Position numbers and translations under genes: made by a program. DNA of 59,645 bases from positions 1 to 59,645 of the forward strand of contig JHXJ01000020.1 in assembly GCA_000621765.1 (NCBI GenBank), given 5' to 3'. The DNA is from Ruminococcaceae bacterium AB4001. Lineage in GTDB: Bacteria > Bacillota > Clostridia > Saccharofermentanales > Saccharofermentanaceae. The notes beneath the pieces were generated by a model. That model was given only the letters and a program-made list of their open reading frames with translations, was not told where the DNA came from and did no database searches. Positions 46,380 to 55,792 of the stretch are shown here, in pieces. Within the stretch, counting starts at the first letter, position 1, and each line of letters opens with the position of its first letter.

Positions 46380-46514
46380 TTATCCCCAAACCAAGCTTAT
46401 CAAATTTTTTAATATATATTATTTAATTAATTTATAGTAAAATAATTTGTCAGTTTGTGCTTAGACCCTTATGTGCTTCGCGGTTTAAGAGGAAGGTTTT
46501 AGGAAAAACAGTTA

Positions 46515-47525
46515 ATGAAGACTGCAGTGCTCTTGCCTGTTTACAACCCGGATGAGAAGTTCCTTCGCCTGGTCGAAGAGCTTCATAATCGTGGCTTTAA
46601 AGTCGTTGCCGTTAATGACGGCAGCCTTGAAAGGTGCGACGAGTTCTTTAAAAGAGCCGCAACTTACGCTGATGTCATCGGTTACAAGATCAATAAGGGC
46701 AAGGGATATGCTTTAAAGCGCGGCTTTGAGTATATCGGCAAGAACTTAAGTGACGAAGTCGATTATATCGTTACGGCTGACTCTGACGGCCAGCACGCGC
46801 TTGAAGATATCGACAGAGTTGCATACCTGACCAGAAAGACTGACGGAATCGTTCTGGGAATGAGAGACCTCTCTGAGAAGATCCCGATCAAGTCCAGGAT
46901 CGGTAATGACATGTCCAGGATCGTCTATACTATAGTAACTGGCGTTTATCTTCGTGACAACCAGTCAGGATTAAGAGGTTTCCCTGCAAGGCTCTGCATG
47001 TGGCTGCAGGATATTCCCGGAAATAAGTATGAGTATGAACTTAACGTTCTCGTTACCGCCCACAAAGAAGGCATGAAGGTAACGGGTATCGATATCAAGA
47101 CAATCTACGAGAACAATAACAAGAATACTCATTTCAGGCCGATAAAGGATACCATCAGGATCCAGAAATCACTCTGGGGATACGGACTTATCTCGGCGTT
47201 ACTGTATACGCTTTATACGCTTACCGTTTCTGTTATCGTCTGGTTCGGTATACCGCATTTTTACTATTGGCTCATCGGTATCTATATCTGGGTCACAGCA
47301 ATGCACGCCGTTTTGAATGTTTTCTCTGCAGGTATCAGGCACAGGCAGAAGATAAGCGTCATCTATTACATTACGTGTTCGATCAAGTATTGTCTGGCCA
47401 CCTTGATCATGCTCCTGTTCTACTATCAGGGCTGGTTCATGTTCCTTGGCGGCGTAATATCACTTTTGCTTATATTAGTGCTAAGCTATATTTTCGGCAG
47501 ATCAGGAATACTGGGAAAGGTTTGA
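46515..47525 (+). CDS. Polyprenyl-phosphate-type glycosyltransferase with GtrA-like membrane domain
   Basis: The 336 residues combine a DPM1/GtrB-like GT2 domain (VLLPVYNPDEKFLRLVEEL, VVAVNDGS, GKGYALKRGFEYI, TADSDGQH near 87) with a C-terminal domain of four hydrophobic segments (about 225-330) that resembles GtrA flippase-like proteins. Such enzymes charge undecaprenyl phosphate with a sugar at the membrane; the GtrA part may flip it. AGGAAAAA precedes the ATG. First gene of the lipid operon, 3 bases ahead of the esterase. Confidence 0.88.
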   Translation: MKTAVLLPVYNPDEKFLRLVEELHNRGFKVVAVNDGSLERCDEFFKRAATYADVIGYKINKGKGYALKRGFEYIGKNLSDEVDYIVTADSDGQHALEDIDRVAYLTRKTDGIVLGMRDLSEKIPIKSRIGNDMSRIVYTIVTGVYLRDNQSGLRGFPARLCMWLQDIPGNKYEYELNVLVTAHKEGMKVTGIDIKTIYENNNKNTHFRPIKDTIRIQKSLWGYGLISALLYTLYTLTVSVIVWFGIPHFYYWLIGIYIWVTAMHAVLNVFSAGIRHRQKISVIYYITCSIKYCLATLIMLLFYYQGWFMFLGGVISLLLILVLSYIFGRSGILGKV

Positions 47526-47528
47526 TTT

Positions 47529-48638
47529 ATGGATAAGTGTGATTTTGAGTTAGTTGAGCAGATCATGACTTCCGGCGGGCTCGTTGAAGCTTATGGCAGG
47601 GAAGTTGTCGCTCATCCTGTTCCGGAATATGGCAAGGATGACGGAAAGATGGATCCCAGAGAGTACTTCATCAGGAGTGCGATCTATGCTTTCCAGAAGT
47701 CAGTTCCCATGAAGTTCTCGATCGCAGGACTCCGTCAGACGACCAAGACATACTGCCTAGATATGTGCACAAAAGAGATCGAAGAAGATTCTTTCGAGAT
47801 CGAAGTAAAGGGGAGACCGGTCAAGGTCTTCACATATTGTCTTGCAGGCAAGACTGAAGAAATGCCTGCAATGATCTATGTCCATGGCGGTTCGTTCATG
47901 GCATCCAAGGCTGAGTTCTATAAAGAGCCCTGCAGATACGTGGCAGAAGATCTCGGATGCAAGATCTTCAATGTCGAATACAGCCTCGCGCCCGAAAATA
48001 TTTATCCTGCAGCGATCGAAGATATCTGCGGCGTTATCGCTTATATCTATGAGAATGCATCATCTTTCGGGATCGATAAGGAAAAGATCGGTATTTTCGG
48101 AGATTCTGCGGGAGCAAATCTTGCTCTGGCAGCTATTCTGGACAATAAGTCCGAAGCTAAGATCTCTTATGCAGGACTGTTCTATCCCTGTGTAGACCTC
48201 TTTTCGCAAGACAAGCTCTACGACTGGAGTCTCGACATGTATAACATCGCAGACGAACAGCGCGAGCTCATTGAATCTCGTCTTCAGCTCGGAAGAGCCG
48301 ACGGAAACGGCAACAACGAGCTCATGGCTAACATTCTCATGGCATATTCCGGCGGAAAGTATGAGGAAGTTAAGCGCAATCCGGATGTCAGCCCCATCTA
48401 TGCTGATCTTAGCGCAATGCCTTATACAGGCGTATTTACTGCTGAATTTGACGGTCTCAGGATACAGGCTGAGTATTATTCATGCCTTTTGGATAAGGCC
48501 GGTGTTCCTAATGAGCACATCAGATATAACGGCGTTTCACACGCTTTCCTCGATTATTTCGGCATACTGCCGCAGGCACAGGCATCACTTCTTGAGATGT
48601 GCGAACAATTAAGAAAGGTTTGGAATATTAAGGGATAA
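47529..48638 (+). CDS. Alpha/beta hydrolase, HSL-type esterase
   Basis: The 369 residues show the oxyanion motif VHGGSF near 119, YSLAPENIYPAAIED, nucleophile GDSAGANLALAA with Ser193, acidic residue region FTAEFDGLR and catalytic His in GVSHAFLDYF. This is the hormone-sensitive-lipase family of carboxylesterases. A 120-residue N-terminal extension precedes the core. No signal peptide is seen, so it acts inside the cell. Position between a glycosyltransferase and an acyl-activating enzyme suggests an acyl ester of a lipid as substrate. Its last base is the first base of the next gene. Confidence 0.88.
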   Translation: MDKCDFELVEQIMTSGGLVEAYGREVVAHPVPEYGKDDGKMDPREYFIRSAIYAFQKSVPMKFSIAGLRQTTKTYCLDMCTKEIEEDSFEIEVKGRPVKVFTYCLAGKTEEMPAMIYVHGGSFMASKAEFYKEPCRYVAEDLGCKIFNVEYSLAPENIYPAAIEDICGVIAYIYENASSFGIDKEKIGIFGDSAGANLALAAILDNKSEAKISYAGLFYPCVDLFSQDKLYDWSLDMYNIADEQRELIESRLQLGRADGNGNNELMANILMAYSGGKYEEVKRNPDVSPIYADLSAMPYTGVFTAEFDGLRIQAEYYSCLLDKAGVPNEHIRYNGVSHAFLDYFGILPQAQASLLEMCEQLRKVWNIKG

Positions 48639-50584
48639 TGGTTTCCAGTATTGTAACTGAGAATATTGCGGCGTTACGGGAAGCGCCTCAAACGTTTGAA
48701 TCGATCTATACGATAATAAAGAACCGCTTTACCAGTGAGACTTTCGGTGAATGGCTCGAAGACGGACAGATAAGACAGATGTCTTACTATGAGCTTTACG
48801 AGAGAGTTGATGAATTCACAAAAGCTGCCGTTAAGTACGGTGCCGGCGGATCCAGTAAGTTCGTCGGAATCTATCTCGAGAATTCAGCTGACTGGGTAGC
48901 TCTTTTCTGGGGACTTCTTCAGGCAGGCTATAAGCCGATTCTCCTTAACACAAGACATAACATCGGTATCACTAACGAGATAATCAAGGATATGGATCCC
49001 GTTTTCGTTGTGTCGGAAGACATAAGGGTAAAAAGGGCAGTGTCCATAAAAGATCTCCTCGATGCAGGCAAGGATATAAAGTTTGATAAGTCCATGGTCA
49101 ACTGGGCTGATGAGATCATACTGATCACGAGCGGATCGACGTCAAAGCCCAAGATCATAAGCCACAGCGGAAAGACGATCTGCCTTCAGGTCGAGATGAG
49201 CGAATACATCGTAAGGACTAACCAGTCAATACAGTACAACGCCAAGCTCGACATCCATAATCTCGCATTCCTGCCATTCTATCACATCTTCGGACTGATC
49301 GCGACACTGATGTGGTTCATGTTCTTTGGAAGAGGATTCGTATTCCTTCCCAAATACGATGCACAGAGCATCCAGTTCGTATGTAAGAGAATCGGAGTTA
49401 CGCACTTCTTTGCAATCCCGCTCGTATGGAACAAGACTGTCGCAGCTTTGGAGCGCGAAGTCGAGAAGCAGGGCAAGACAGAGAAGTTCAACAAGGCAAT
49501 CAGGTTCTCCAATAAACTGCAGAACATTTTCCCTCTGCTCGGCCCCATCATTGTTAGAAAGATTATCTTCAAGAAGGTAAGACGCCAGCTGATGGGCGAG
49601 AGGCTTACTTTCCTCATCTCCGGCGGCGGTTTTATCTCACCCAGAACACTTGAAGTCCTGAACGGACTGGGTTATTCGATCTATTCCGGCTACGGCCTTA
49701 CAGAGTGCGGTGTCCTTTGTGTTGAGCTTTCAAGAAAATCTCAGTTCAGGTGCGGTACGAGCACAGGTAAGATCTTCAGCAACGTTAAGTATAAGCTCAG
49801 CGATAAAGGCGAGCTCCTTGTACCGAAAGATCATACAATGAACGGTATCTATGAGAACGGCAAGTTCACTGAGTTTGAGGAAGATTTCTATCCTACGAAC
49901 GATCTCGTAAGCATCGATGAGACAGGAAGACTTCACATCATAGGACGTCTTGATGATGTCATTATCGGACCTAATGGTGAGAATATCTCACCTGAGGAGA
50001 TCGAATCCAGGATCGACAACGGAGCGTTCACGCAGAAGGCGTTGATTAACGTTCAGCTTCCCGGCGAATCCGAGAAGAAGATGGTCCTCGTTCTTGCTGA
50101 TGACGGTACAATGGGAGCTTTCGAGAAGGCTTCTTCATTAAGATCCGTATTTAAATCCATCGATACACTGACGATGTCCGAAAGACCTGTAAAGGTATTG
50201 AACCTGATCGGCGCAATGCCCGAAAACTTCAAGGGAATTGACCGCAAGGGCCTTGCAGCAAAACTTGAGGACCAGTCACTTTTCGCTACAGAGTGCGTCA
50301 AGCCTACTGACGAAGAGGTAACGAGAACAAGAACCGCTGAATATACAGAACTCATCGGAAAGATCTGTGATGTTTTCGCTGAAGTATTGAATAAAGATCG
50401 TTCCGAGATCTCGGAGACATCTAACTTCATTTCATTAGGCGGCGATTCGATGCAGTATGTCGAACTGTTATCCAAGGTATCTGAAGCTACAGGCAAACAG
50501 ATCACCATGACAGAAACACCGCTTATCACACCGATGGCTTTGGCTGATTATCTCATCGAGAAGGAAAAGGAGACACGCGATTAA
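48638..50584 (+). CDS. Acyl-adenylating enzyme fused to a carrier domain
   Basis: The 648 residues have an AMP-binding domain with ILITSGSTSKPKIISHSG near 163, YGLTECG, and GRLHIIGRLDDVIIGPNGE. A C-terminal phosphopantetheine carrier domain has SLGGDSMQY with attachment Ser604. It would activate an acid as acyl-AMP and load it onto its own carrier arm. A downstream stand-alone ACP and tandem acyltransferase could use the bound acyl group. A fatty acid is the likely substrate from context; the sequence does not fix chain length. The gene overlaps both neighbours by one base. Confidence 0.9.
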   Translation: MVSSIVTENIAALREAPQTFESIYTIIKNRFTSETFGEWLEDGQIRQMSYYELYERVDEFTKAAVKYGAGGSSKFVGIYLENSADWVALFWGLLQAGYKPILLNTRHNIGITNEIIKDMDPVFVVSEDIRVKRAVSIKDLLDAGKDIKFDKSMVNWADEIILITSGSTSKPKIISHSGKTICLQVEMSEYIVRTNQSIQYNAKLDIHNLAFLPFYHIFGLIATLMWFMFFGRGFVFLPKYDAQSIQFVCKRIGVTHFFAIPLVWNKTVAALEREVEKQGKTEKFNKAIRFSNKLQNIFPLLGPIIVRKIIFKKVRRQLMGERLTFLISGGGFISPRTLEVLNGLGYSIYSGYGLTECGVLCVELSRKSQFRCGTSTGKIFSNVKYKLSDKGELLVPKDHTMNGIYENGKFTEFEEDFYPTNDLVSIDETGRLHIIGRLDDVIIGPNGENISPEEIESRIDNGAFTQKALINVQLPGESEKKMVLVLADDGTMGAFEKASSLRSVFKSIDTLTMSERPVKVLNLIGAMPENFKGIDRKGLAAKLEDQSLFATECVKPTDEEVTRTRTAEYTELIGKICDVFAEVLNKDRSEISETSNFISLGGDSMQYVELLSKVSEATGKQITMTETPLITPMALADYLIEKEKETRD

Positions 50585-51978
50585 TGTTCCTTATCCGTTG
50601 GCTTCTTTACCTTAACAGCATAATCCCGGCGCTGATCCTTTTCCCGATAAAGAAGATCTATCTTCGCAAGGATAAGAAGGAGAAGTACAAGGGACCTGTT
50701 GTCATTGCAATGAACCATACTGCTTTCCTCGATTATGTCGAAGCGCTTCTGGCATTCCCGGGAAGGCGGAAATATGTCCTTGTCGGCGAACAGTTCTATA
50801 ACTATAATCCCGTTCTGACTTTCTTTATGAAGGCCATGGGTGTTATCAAGGTAAATGCAGTTACAGGTAACATGGATGCGGTAAACCAGGCTGTTGAACA
50901 GATAAACAAAGGACATTCTATACTTATCTTTCCTGAAGGACATATTGAGACTGAAGGAAAGCTCATGGAATATAAGCAGGCTGCAGCGCTTATCTCATTG
51001 AGCGCAGGCGTTCCGATCGTTCCTGTCTTCCATAACGGAAGGATCGGTCCCGGTAAGCGCGACCTCATTTTCGTCGGAAGCCATATGTATCCTGATACAT
51101 ACATGACAAGAGATGATCTTGAGACACTGCAGGACAGGGCAAACGCTTTTACTAAGGATCTTCAGGACAGGACTGAAACCTACAGACAGTTCTATCTCAG
51201 GAATTTCCTTATCGCAGACGGCAAGAAGCTCAAGCGTCCGAAGTATGCCGGATTCCTTTATAACTTCATGAAGACCACAGCGCTCCCAGGAATCAAGGGA
51301 CTTATGAGAACGAAGATCACATATGGCGGTGATCTCGCACGCGGAACCAGATATATCGATAAGGGTATGGTCATTGTCGCAAACCATTCATGGTGGATCG
51401 ATTCGGCTTTGCTCTACTATGTTTTCCGCCGTGTTTACTGCAGGAGTCTTGCTGCAAAAGACGTTGCAGAAGTTAATAAGTCATGGGGCTTTTTCGAGAA
51501 AGCTATGGGATGCGTACTGCTCGACAGGACCGGATTTGACTGGAATTCCATAAAGATAATGATGGACGGACTTAAGAATAACGAGCCTTTCATCATCTTC
51601 CCGGAAGGCCACATGAATTACGATGATGAATTCCTTGAATTCCATAAGGGACCTGCCATGCTCTCGATCTACACAAAGAGACCGATAGTACCCGTTTATA
51701 TCCATACTTCATATAAATTGTTCAAGCCTACGAGATTTGTCATCGGAGACCCGATAGAGTTTGACAAAGAAGGGCTTCTAACAGATAATGAGTCGATAGC
51801 CAAAGCAAATGAGATGATTCGCGAAAGCCTTTATAAGCTTAAGCGTCAGGCTATCTCTGAGACCAGGCCTGAGATGAATTCTTACATTAAGAAGGTAAGG
51901 GTTCAGATGAAGAAGAATCTTGCCGAGATAAGCAGCGAGATCGAAGAGGCCAGGAAAAACAGAGAAGGGGGAAAATAG
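50584..51978 (+). CDS. Tandem PlsC-type acyltransferase (two domains)
   Basis: The 464 residues contain two complete acyltransferase cores. The first has NHTAFLD (H45, D50) and FPEGHIETEGK near 116. The second has NHSWWID near 267 and FPEGHMNYDDEF near 339. Usual PlsC proteins have one core and about 240 residues. A hydrophobic N-terminus suggests membrane association. The duplicate may add two acyl chains to one lipid head or act on two acceptors. It begins on the last base of the adenylating gene and is followed 5 bases later by the ACP. Confidence 0.9.
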   Translation: MFLIRWLLYLNSIIPALILFPIKKIYLRKDKKEKYKGPVVIAMNHTAFLDYVEALLAFPGRRKYVLVGEQFYNYNPVLTFFMKAMGVIKVNAVTGNMDAVNQAVEQINKGHSILIFPEGHIETEGKLMEYKQAAALISLSAGVPIVPVFHNGRIGPGKRDLIFVGSHMYPDTYMTRDDLETLQDRANAFTKDLQDRTETYRQFYLRNFLIADGKKLKRPKYAGFLYNFMKTTALPGIKGLMRTKITYGGDLARGTRYIDKGMVIVANHSWWIDSALLYYVFRRVYCRSLAAKDVAEVNKSWGFFEKAMGCVLLDRTGFDWNSIKIMMDGLKNNEPFIIFPEGHMNYDDEFLEFHKGPAMLSIYTKRPIVPVYIHTSYKLFKPTRFVIGDPIEFDKEGLLTDNESIAKANEMIRESLYKLKRQAISETRPEMNSYIKKVRVQMKKNLAEISSEIEEARKNREGGK

Positions 51979-51983
51979 TTTTT

Positions 51984-52232
51984 ATGGATTATATTCCTGA
52001 ACTGTATTCCATTATTGCGGATACATATAAGACCATGGACAGAACTTTTGATGTTCCGCTCGAGATAATCACCCCTGATTCTGAATTGGAAGATCTCGGT
52101 ATAGACAGCTTCTCTTCCAGAGTAATGCTGATGAATATCGAGAGCAGGATGAATGTATCATTGCCCGTTGACGAGAGTTATGAGATCAAAACAGTGGGCG
52201 ATGTTATAACAATGATTAAGTCTTCAAAATAA
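51984..52232 (+). CDS. Acyl carrier protein
   Basis: The 82 residues contain ELEDLGIDSFSSRVML with phosphopantetheine site Ser42 and an overall four-helix acidic character. The motif DSF in place of the more common DSL suggests a dedicated carrier rather than the fatty-acid-synthase ACP. GAAGGGGGAAAA lies upstream. It is placed between the tandem acyltransferase and the DegV protein. Confidence 0.92.
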   Translation: MDYIPELYSIIADTYKTMDRTFDVPLEIITPDSELEDLGIDSFSSRVMLMNIESRMNVSLPVDESYEIKTVGDVITMIKSSK

Positions 52233-52255
52233 TTTATTTATAAGGAGAAAGAAAA

Positions 52256-53185
52256 ATGGCTGATTATGTAATTCTCACAGACAGCTCAACAGATCTTACA
52301 AAAGATCTCAGAGAAAGATTCGGAATCGATGATTATCTTCCCGGTAATATCACATTCCCGGACGGACACACTGAAGATTCCACTCTTGACTGGGAGAATA
52401 TCTCACCTCAGGACTTCTACACATCAATGTCCAAGGATTCCATGTACACAACAGGTATCAAGAACATTGAGCTTCAGGAGGCTTTTTTCGAGAAGTATCT
52501 TAAGCAGGGAAAAGATATCTTAAGCATCTCTCTTTCCCACGCTCTTTCAAATACTTACGACTCATGCCGCAAGGCTGCTTCCAACCTTCAGGAGAAATAT
52601 CCTGACAGAAAGATCATCTGCGTTGACTCTCTCCGTTATTCCGGTGGAGACGGACTTCTCTGCTCACTTGCAGGCGACATGAAGAAGGAAGGCAAGTCCT
52701 TAGAGGAAGTTGCACAGTGGCTCGAAGATAATAAGCACAGATGCCACCAGACAGGTACCGTTGACGACCTTAAGTTCCTCGCAAAGATGGGACGCTGCTC
52801 CAACGTATCCGCTTTCATGGGTTCTCTTATCAACATCAAGCCTATCGCTGAGTTCAACCGTGACGGTATGAACCAGATCATCACAAAGGTTACAGGTTAC
52901 AAGAAACTCTTCGCTGCAATGATCGAATACATGAAGGCTACGATCGAGCCCAACCCGAAGAGAATCTTCGTATCCCACACATTCCGTAAGGCTCAGTGGC
53001 TCCAGCTCCAGGATCTCATCCGCGAGGAGTTCCATCCTGAAGAGATCATTCCCACAACAGTAAACATGGCTAACGGTTCATCAATCGGCCCCGGCATGGT
53101 TGTTGCTTTCTACATGGGTAAGGAGATCTCCGAAGGACTTGTAGAAGAGACCAAGATCTTAGAGGAAATCAAGGCTAAGTTATAA
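52256..53185 (+). CDS. DegV-family fatty-acid-binding protein (FakB type)
   Basis: FakB proteins hold a fatty acid for phosphorylation by FakA. The 309 residues start YVILTDSSTDLTKDL, with ITFPDGHTEDST, MYTTGIKNIELQEAF, ILSISLSHALSNTYDS and FVSHTFRKAQWL, typical of DegV. FakA is encoded two genes downstream, which strongly supports the FakB role. A clear AAGGAGAAAG site precedes the ATG. Confidence 0.92.
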   Translation: MADYVILTDSSTDLTKDLRERFGIDDYLPGNITFPDGHTEDSTLDWENISPQDFYTSMSKDSMYTTGIKNIELQEAFFEKYLKQGKDILSISLSHALSNTYDSCRKAASNLQEKYPDRKIICVDSLRYSGGDGLLCSLAGDMKKEGKSLEEVAQWLEDNKHRCHQTGTVDDLKFLAKMGRCSNVSAFMGSLINIKPIAEFNRDGMNQIITKVTGYKKLFAAMIEYMKATIEPNPKRIFVSHTFRKAQWLQLQDLIREEFHPEEIIPTTVNMANGSSIGPGMVVAFYMGKEISEGLVEETKILEEIKAKL

Positions 53186-54141
53186 TGAATCCTGTTCTGC
53201 TGATCGTACTCTGCATTCTTGCGGTAATAATCATTGGCGGTTTTGTCTACATGTGGATCTTCTGCATGAAGATCGCCAAAAAACAATATGCTTACATGTT
53301 CATCAGGGACTCGAAAGAGAAGTGGGCGAGAGGTAACAGCGCGCCCGACAATCCCGAGCATACAGTCATGTTCGATACAGGCATGAAGTGGGGAACTGAG
53401 AATGCTCCCTACATGAAAGAGATCGAGATGACTTCTTTTGACGGTCTCAAAATGAAGGGCGAATACTTTGATTTCGGCTACGACAGAGCCTGCCTCATCA
53501 TGGCAGGCCGTGCCGAGACATGTAAGTACTGCTACTATTTTGCAGATCTTTACCAGAAGAATAAGTTCAACATAATCGTTGTCGATCCCCGTGCTGCCGG
53601 ACTCAGCGAAGGCAGATTCACGGGTGCAGGTATGCTTGAAGGCAGGGACGTTGATTCATGGCTTAAAGCCGTACATGAGCAGTTCGGAATTGATCATTTC
53701 ATGATCCACGGTATCTGCATCGGTTCAGTTGCTGCTATTTATGTTGCATCTGAGCATAATCCTTATGTTGATGCCATCGTTCTTGAAGGACCTTTTATCT
53801 CGTTCTACAACGTTTTGAAGCAGAGAACGAAGAACCTCGGAAAGCCTACGTTCCCTGTATGCCTCCAGATGGGTCTCTTGTTCAAGAAGAATGCAGGGAT
53901 CAATATTTTCGCAAATACGCCCATAAAGGCGATCCCCAAAGTCGAAGTACCGCAGCTCATGATCTGCGGAAGACAGGACGTCTCATCTCTGCCGAAGTAC
54001 TTTGACAGGATCAATGATGCATCGGGTTCAAAGAATAAGAAGATCGTCTGGTTCGATGAGGGTGCTCACTCACACTTGAGGATCAGGAATCTCGAAGGTT
54101 ATGACAAAGCCGTAACTGACTTCGTAAATGAAGTTTATTAA
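53185..54141 (+). CDS. Membrane-anchored alpha/beta hydrolase with Cys in the nucleophile position
   Basis: The 318 residues begin with one membrane helix (NPVLLIVLCILAVIIIGGFV). The fold follows, with VVDPRAAGLSEGRF, nucleophile elbow HGICIGSVAA, an acidic candidate in CGRQDVSS and a His in DEGAHSHLR. The elbow is G-x-C-x-G with Cys178 instead of Ser, as in dienelactone hydrolase, with Ser181 one step further. It could be a thioesterase or acyltransferase acting at the membrane. It overlaps the stop of the DegV gene by one base. Confidence 0.85.
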   Translation: MNPVLLIVLCILAVIIIGGFVYMWIFCMKIAKKQYAYMFIRDSKEKWARGNSAPDNPEHTVMFDTGMKWGTENAPYMKEIEMTSFDGLKMKGEYFDFGYDRACLIMAGRAETCKYCYYFADLYQKNKFNIIVVDPRAAGLSEGRFTGAGMLEGRDVDSWLKAVHEQFGIDHFMIHGICIGSVAAIYVASEHNPYVDAIVLEGPFISFYNVLKQRTKNLGKPTFPVCLQMGLLFKKNAGINIFANTPIKAIPKVEVPQLMICGRQDVSSLPKYFDRINDASGSKNKKIVWFDEGAHSHLRIRNLEGYDKAVTDFVNEVY

Positions 54142-54172
54142 TTGAAGTTAATTAGGAAGAGAAGAAGTTAAA

Positions 54173-55792
54173 ATGGATATTTCTATCTTGAAGAAAATGC
54201 TGATTGGCGGTGCCAAGAAGATCCTGGATAACAAGCAGGAACTTAATGACATGAATGTTTTCCCGATTCCGGACGGTGATACGGGAACAAACATGGATAA
54301 GACCATGGGCGGCGTTCTGCAGGTACTCATGGAGATCGGCGACAGGGATCTGGAATCATCCGATTTTGACGCTCTTTATACCGGCGCGCTCATGAATTCA
54401 CAGGGTAATTCAGGCGTCATCTTATCCCAGTGGCTCAAGGGTTTTCTTAAAGCTTTCAAGGACTTCGATGAACTGAATGCCGGCTCTTTATATGCAGGTT
54501 TCCTTTCAGGAACAGAAAGCGCTTACAATGCAGTAGCAGAACCTGTTGAAGGTACATTCCTCACTGTCTGCCGTGAAGCGCAGGAAAATGCCGAAGATAA
54601 TCTCGACGAAGACACTACAGCAGAGCAGTTCATGAAGGATATCGTTGAGGGTGCTGCCGAATCTCTGAAGCACACTCCGGAACTTCTTCCTGTTCTTAAG
54701 GAATATAACGTTCTGGATTCAGGCGCAATGGGCTTCGTATGCCTCGTTACAGGTATGCTTGAAGCTCTCGATGAATCATTTAATATCGACCTTTCAGAGT
54801 TTGAGTCTGTTGCTAAGACCAATGCCGGCGCAGCTTCAGCAGCTGCAGTCGGTGAAGGACTTGCTGAGTTCGGTTACTGCACAGAGCTCATCATTAAGAT
54901 CGAAGAGGATAAGGTCGAATCATTCAATGAGACGCTTGTCACTTCTGACATGAGGGATTTCGGTAATTCTCTCGTACTTGTCAGGGAAGGGGACAGCGTC
55001 AAAGTCCATATCCACACATTAAAGCCTGAGTCTGTCATGGCTTACTTCCATAAATACGGTGAGTTCATCAAGCTCAAGATCGAGAACATGACGATCCAGC
55101 ATAATGAATCTGTTTTCGCTGCCAAAAGAGATACAGCGATCGTAGCTGTAGCTGACGGTGACGGTATCGAAAATCTCTTCAAAGATCTTGGCGTAACTGC
55201 TGTCGTCAGGGGAGGCCAGTCGGATAACGTATCCGTAATGATCCTCAGCGAAGCATGTAAAAAGACTTCTGCCAAGAACATAATCATCCTTCCTAATAAC
55301 AAGAACATCATTATGACGGCTGAGAAGGTCAAGGAACTTTTGAAGGACCGTAAGATCAGCATAGTTCCCACAAAGACAATGGCTGACGGATATCTTGTTA
55401 TGTCCCTGATTAATTCCGATTCATCTTTCGAAGATATCGAGAAGACAATGAACGAAGGCTTGAAGGGCGTACATACAGGTCTTATCGCAAAGGCAGACAA
55501 GACAGGCGTCTATAACGGAATCTCCGTAAATACAGGCGATTACATCGGCGTATTGGATGACGAGATAATCACATGCGCTTCTTCAGATCTGAAGGAGTGC
55601 TTTGCAAAGTTCATTCCGACAGTTCCTTCTGCAGCAGACTGCAAGTCATTACTTGTAATCTCAGGAAGCGATGAAGATAAGGCTATAGCAGATCTCATGA
55701 CTGATGAGATCAAGGCAATTTGTCCGGACGCGAAAATTACGTCTTGCGCAGGCGGACAAAAAATATATAATTACGTTGTTGCGTTCTCGTAA
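54173..55792 (+). CDS. fakA: Fatty acid kinase FakA (DAK2 domain)
   Basis: FakA phosphorylates FakB-bound fatty acid to acyl-phosphate, which feeds phospholipid synthesis or ACP. The 539 residues have the DAK2 ATP-binding domain with NVFPIPDGDTGTNMDK (Asp34, Asp36), NSQGNSGVILSQWLKG, and a C-terminal domain ending TSCAGGQKIYNYVVAFS. Length and motifs match FakA. A GAAGAGAAG site precedes the ATG. It is the last gene of the operon, and the promoter for a structured RNA overlaps its 3' end. Confidence 0.93.
   Translation: MDISILKKMLIGGAKKILDNKQELNDMNVFPIPDGDTGTNMDKTMGGVLQVLMEIGDRDLESSDFDALYTGALMNSQGNSGVILSQWLKGFLKAFKDFDELNAGSLYAGFLSGTESAYNAVAEPVEGTFLTVCREAQENAEDNLDEDTTAEQFMKDIVEGAAESLKHTPELLPVLKEYNVLDSGAMGFVCLVTGMLEALDESFNIDLSEFESVAKTNAGAASAAAVGEGLAEFGYCTELIIKIEEDKVESFNETLVTSDMRDFGNSLVLVREGDSVKVHIHTLKPESVMAYFHKYGEFIKLKIENMTIQHNESVFAAKRDTAIVAVADGDGIENLFKDLGVTAVVRGGQSDNVSVMILSEACKKTSAKNIIILPNNKNIIMTAEKVKELLKDRKISIVPTKTMADGYLVMSLINSDSSFEDIEKTMNEGLKGVHTGLIAKADKTGVYNGISVNTGDYIGVLDDEIITCASSDLKECFAKFIPTVPSAADCKSLLVISGSDEDKAIADLMTDEIKAICPDAKITSCAGGQKIYNYVVAFS
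55744..55771 (+). promoter_or_regulatory. Promoter inside the end of fakA, for the structured RNA
   Basis: TTGCGC (55744-55749) and a perfect TATAAT (55766-55771) are 16 bases apart. Transcription would start near 55778, about 30 bases before the closing stem of the predicted RNA. Confidence 0.6.

Larger units (their letters stand above)
45892..46514. other. Non-coding region of 623 bases with repeats
   Basis: No open frame with a ribosome site was found. It contains a GC-rich hairpin (45992-46019), a cluster of seven or so GTTGACGA-type sites in both orientations (46090-46206), two copies of a 46-base direct repeat (46271-46316 and 46334-46379), and an AT-rich stretch at 46404-46450 that could hold the promoter of the next operon. 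Confidence 0.7.
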
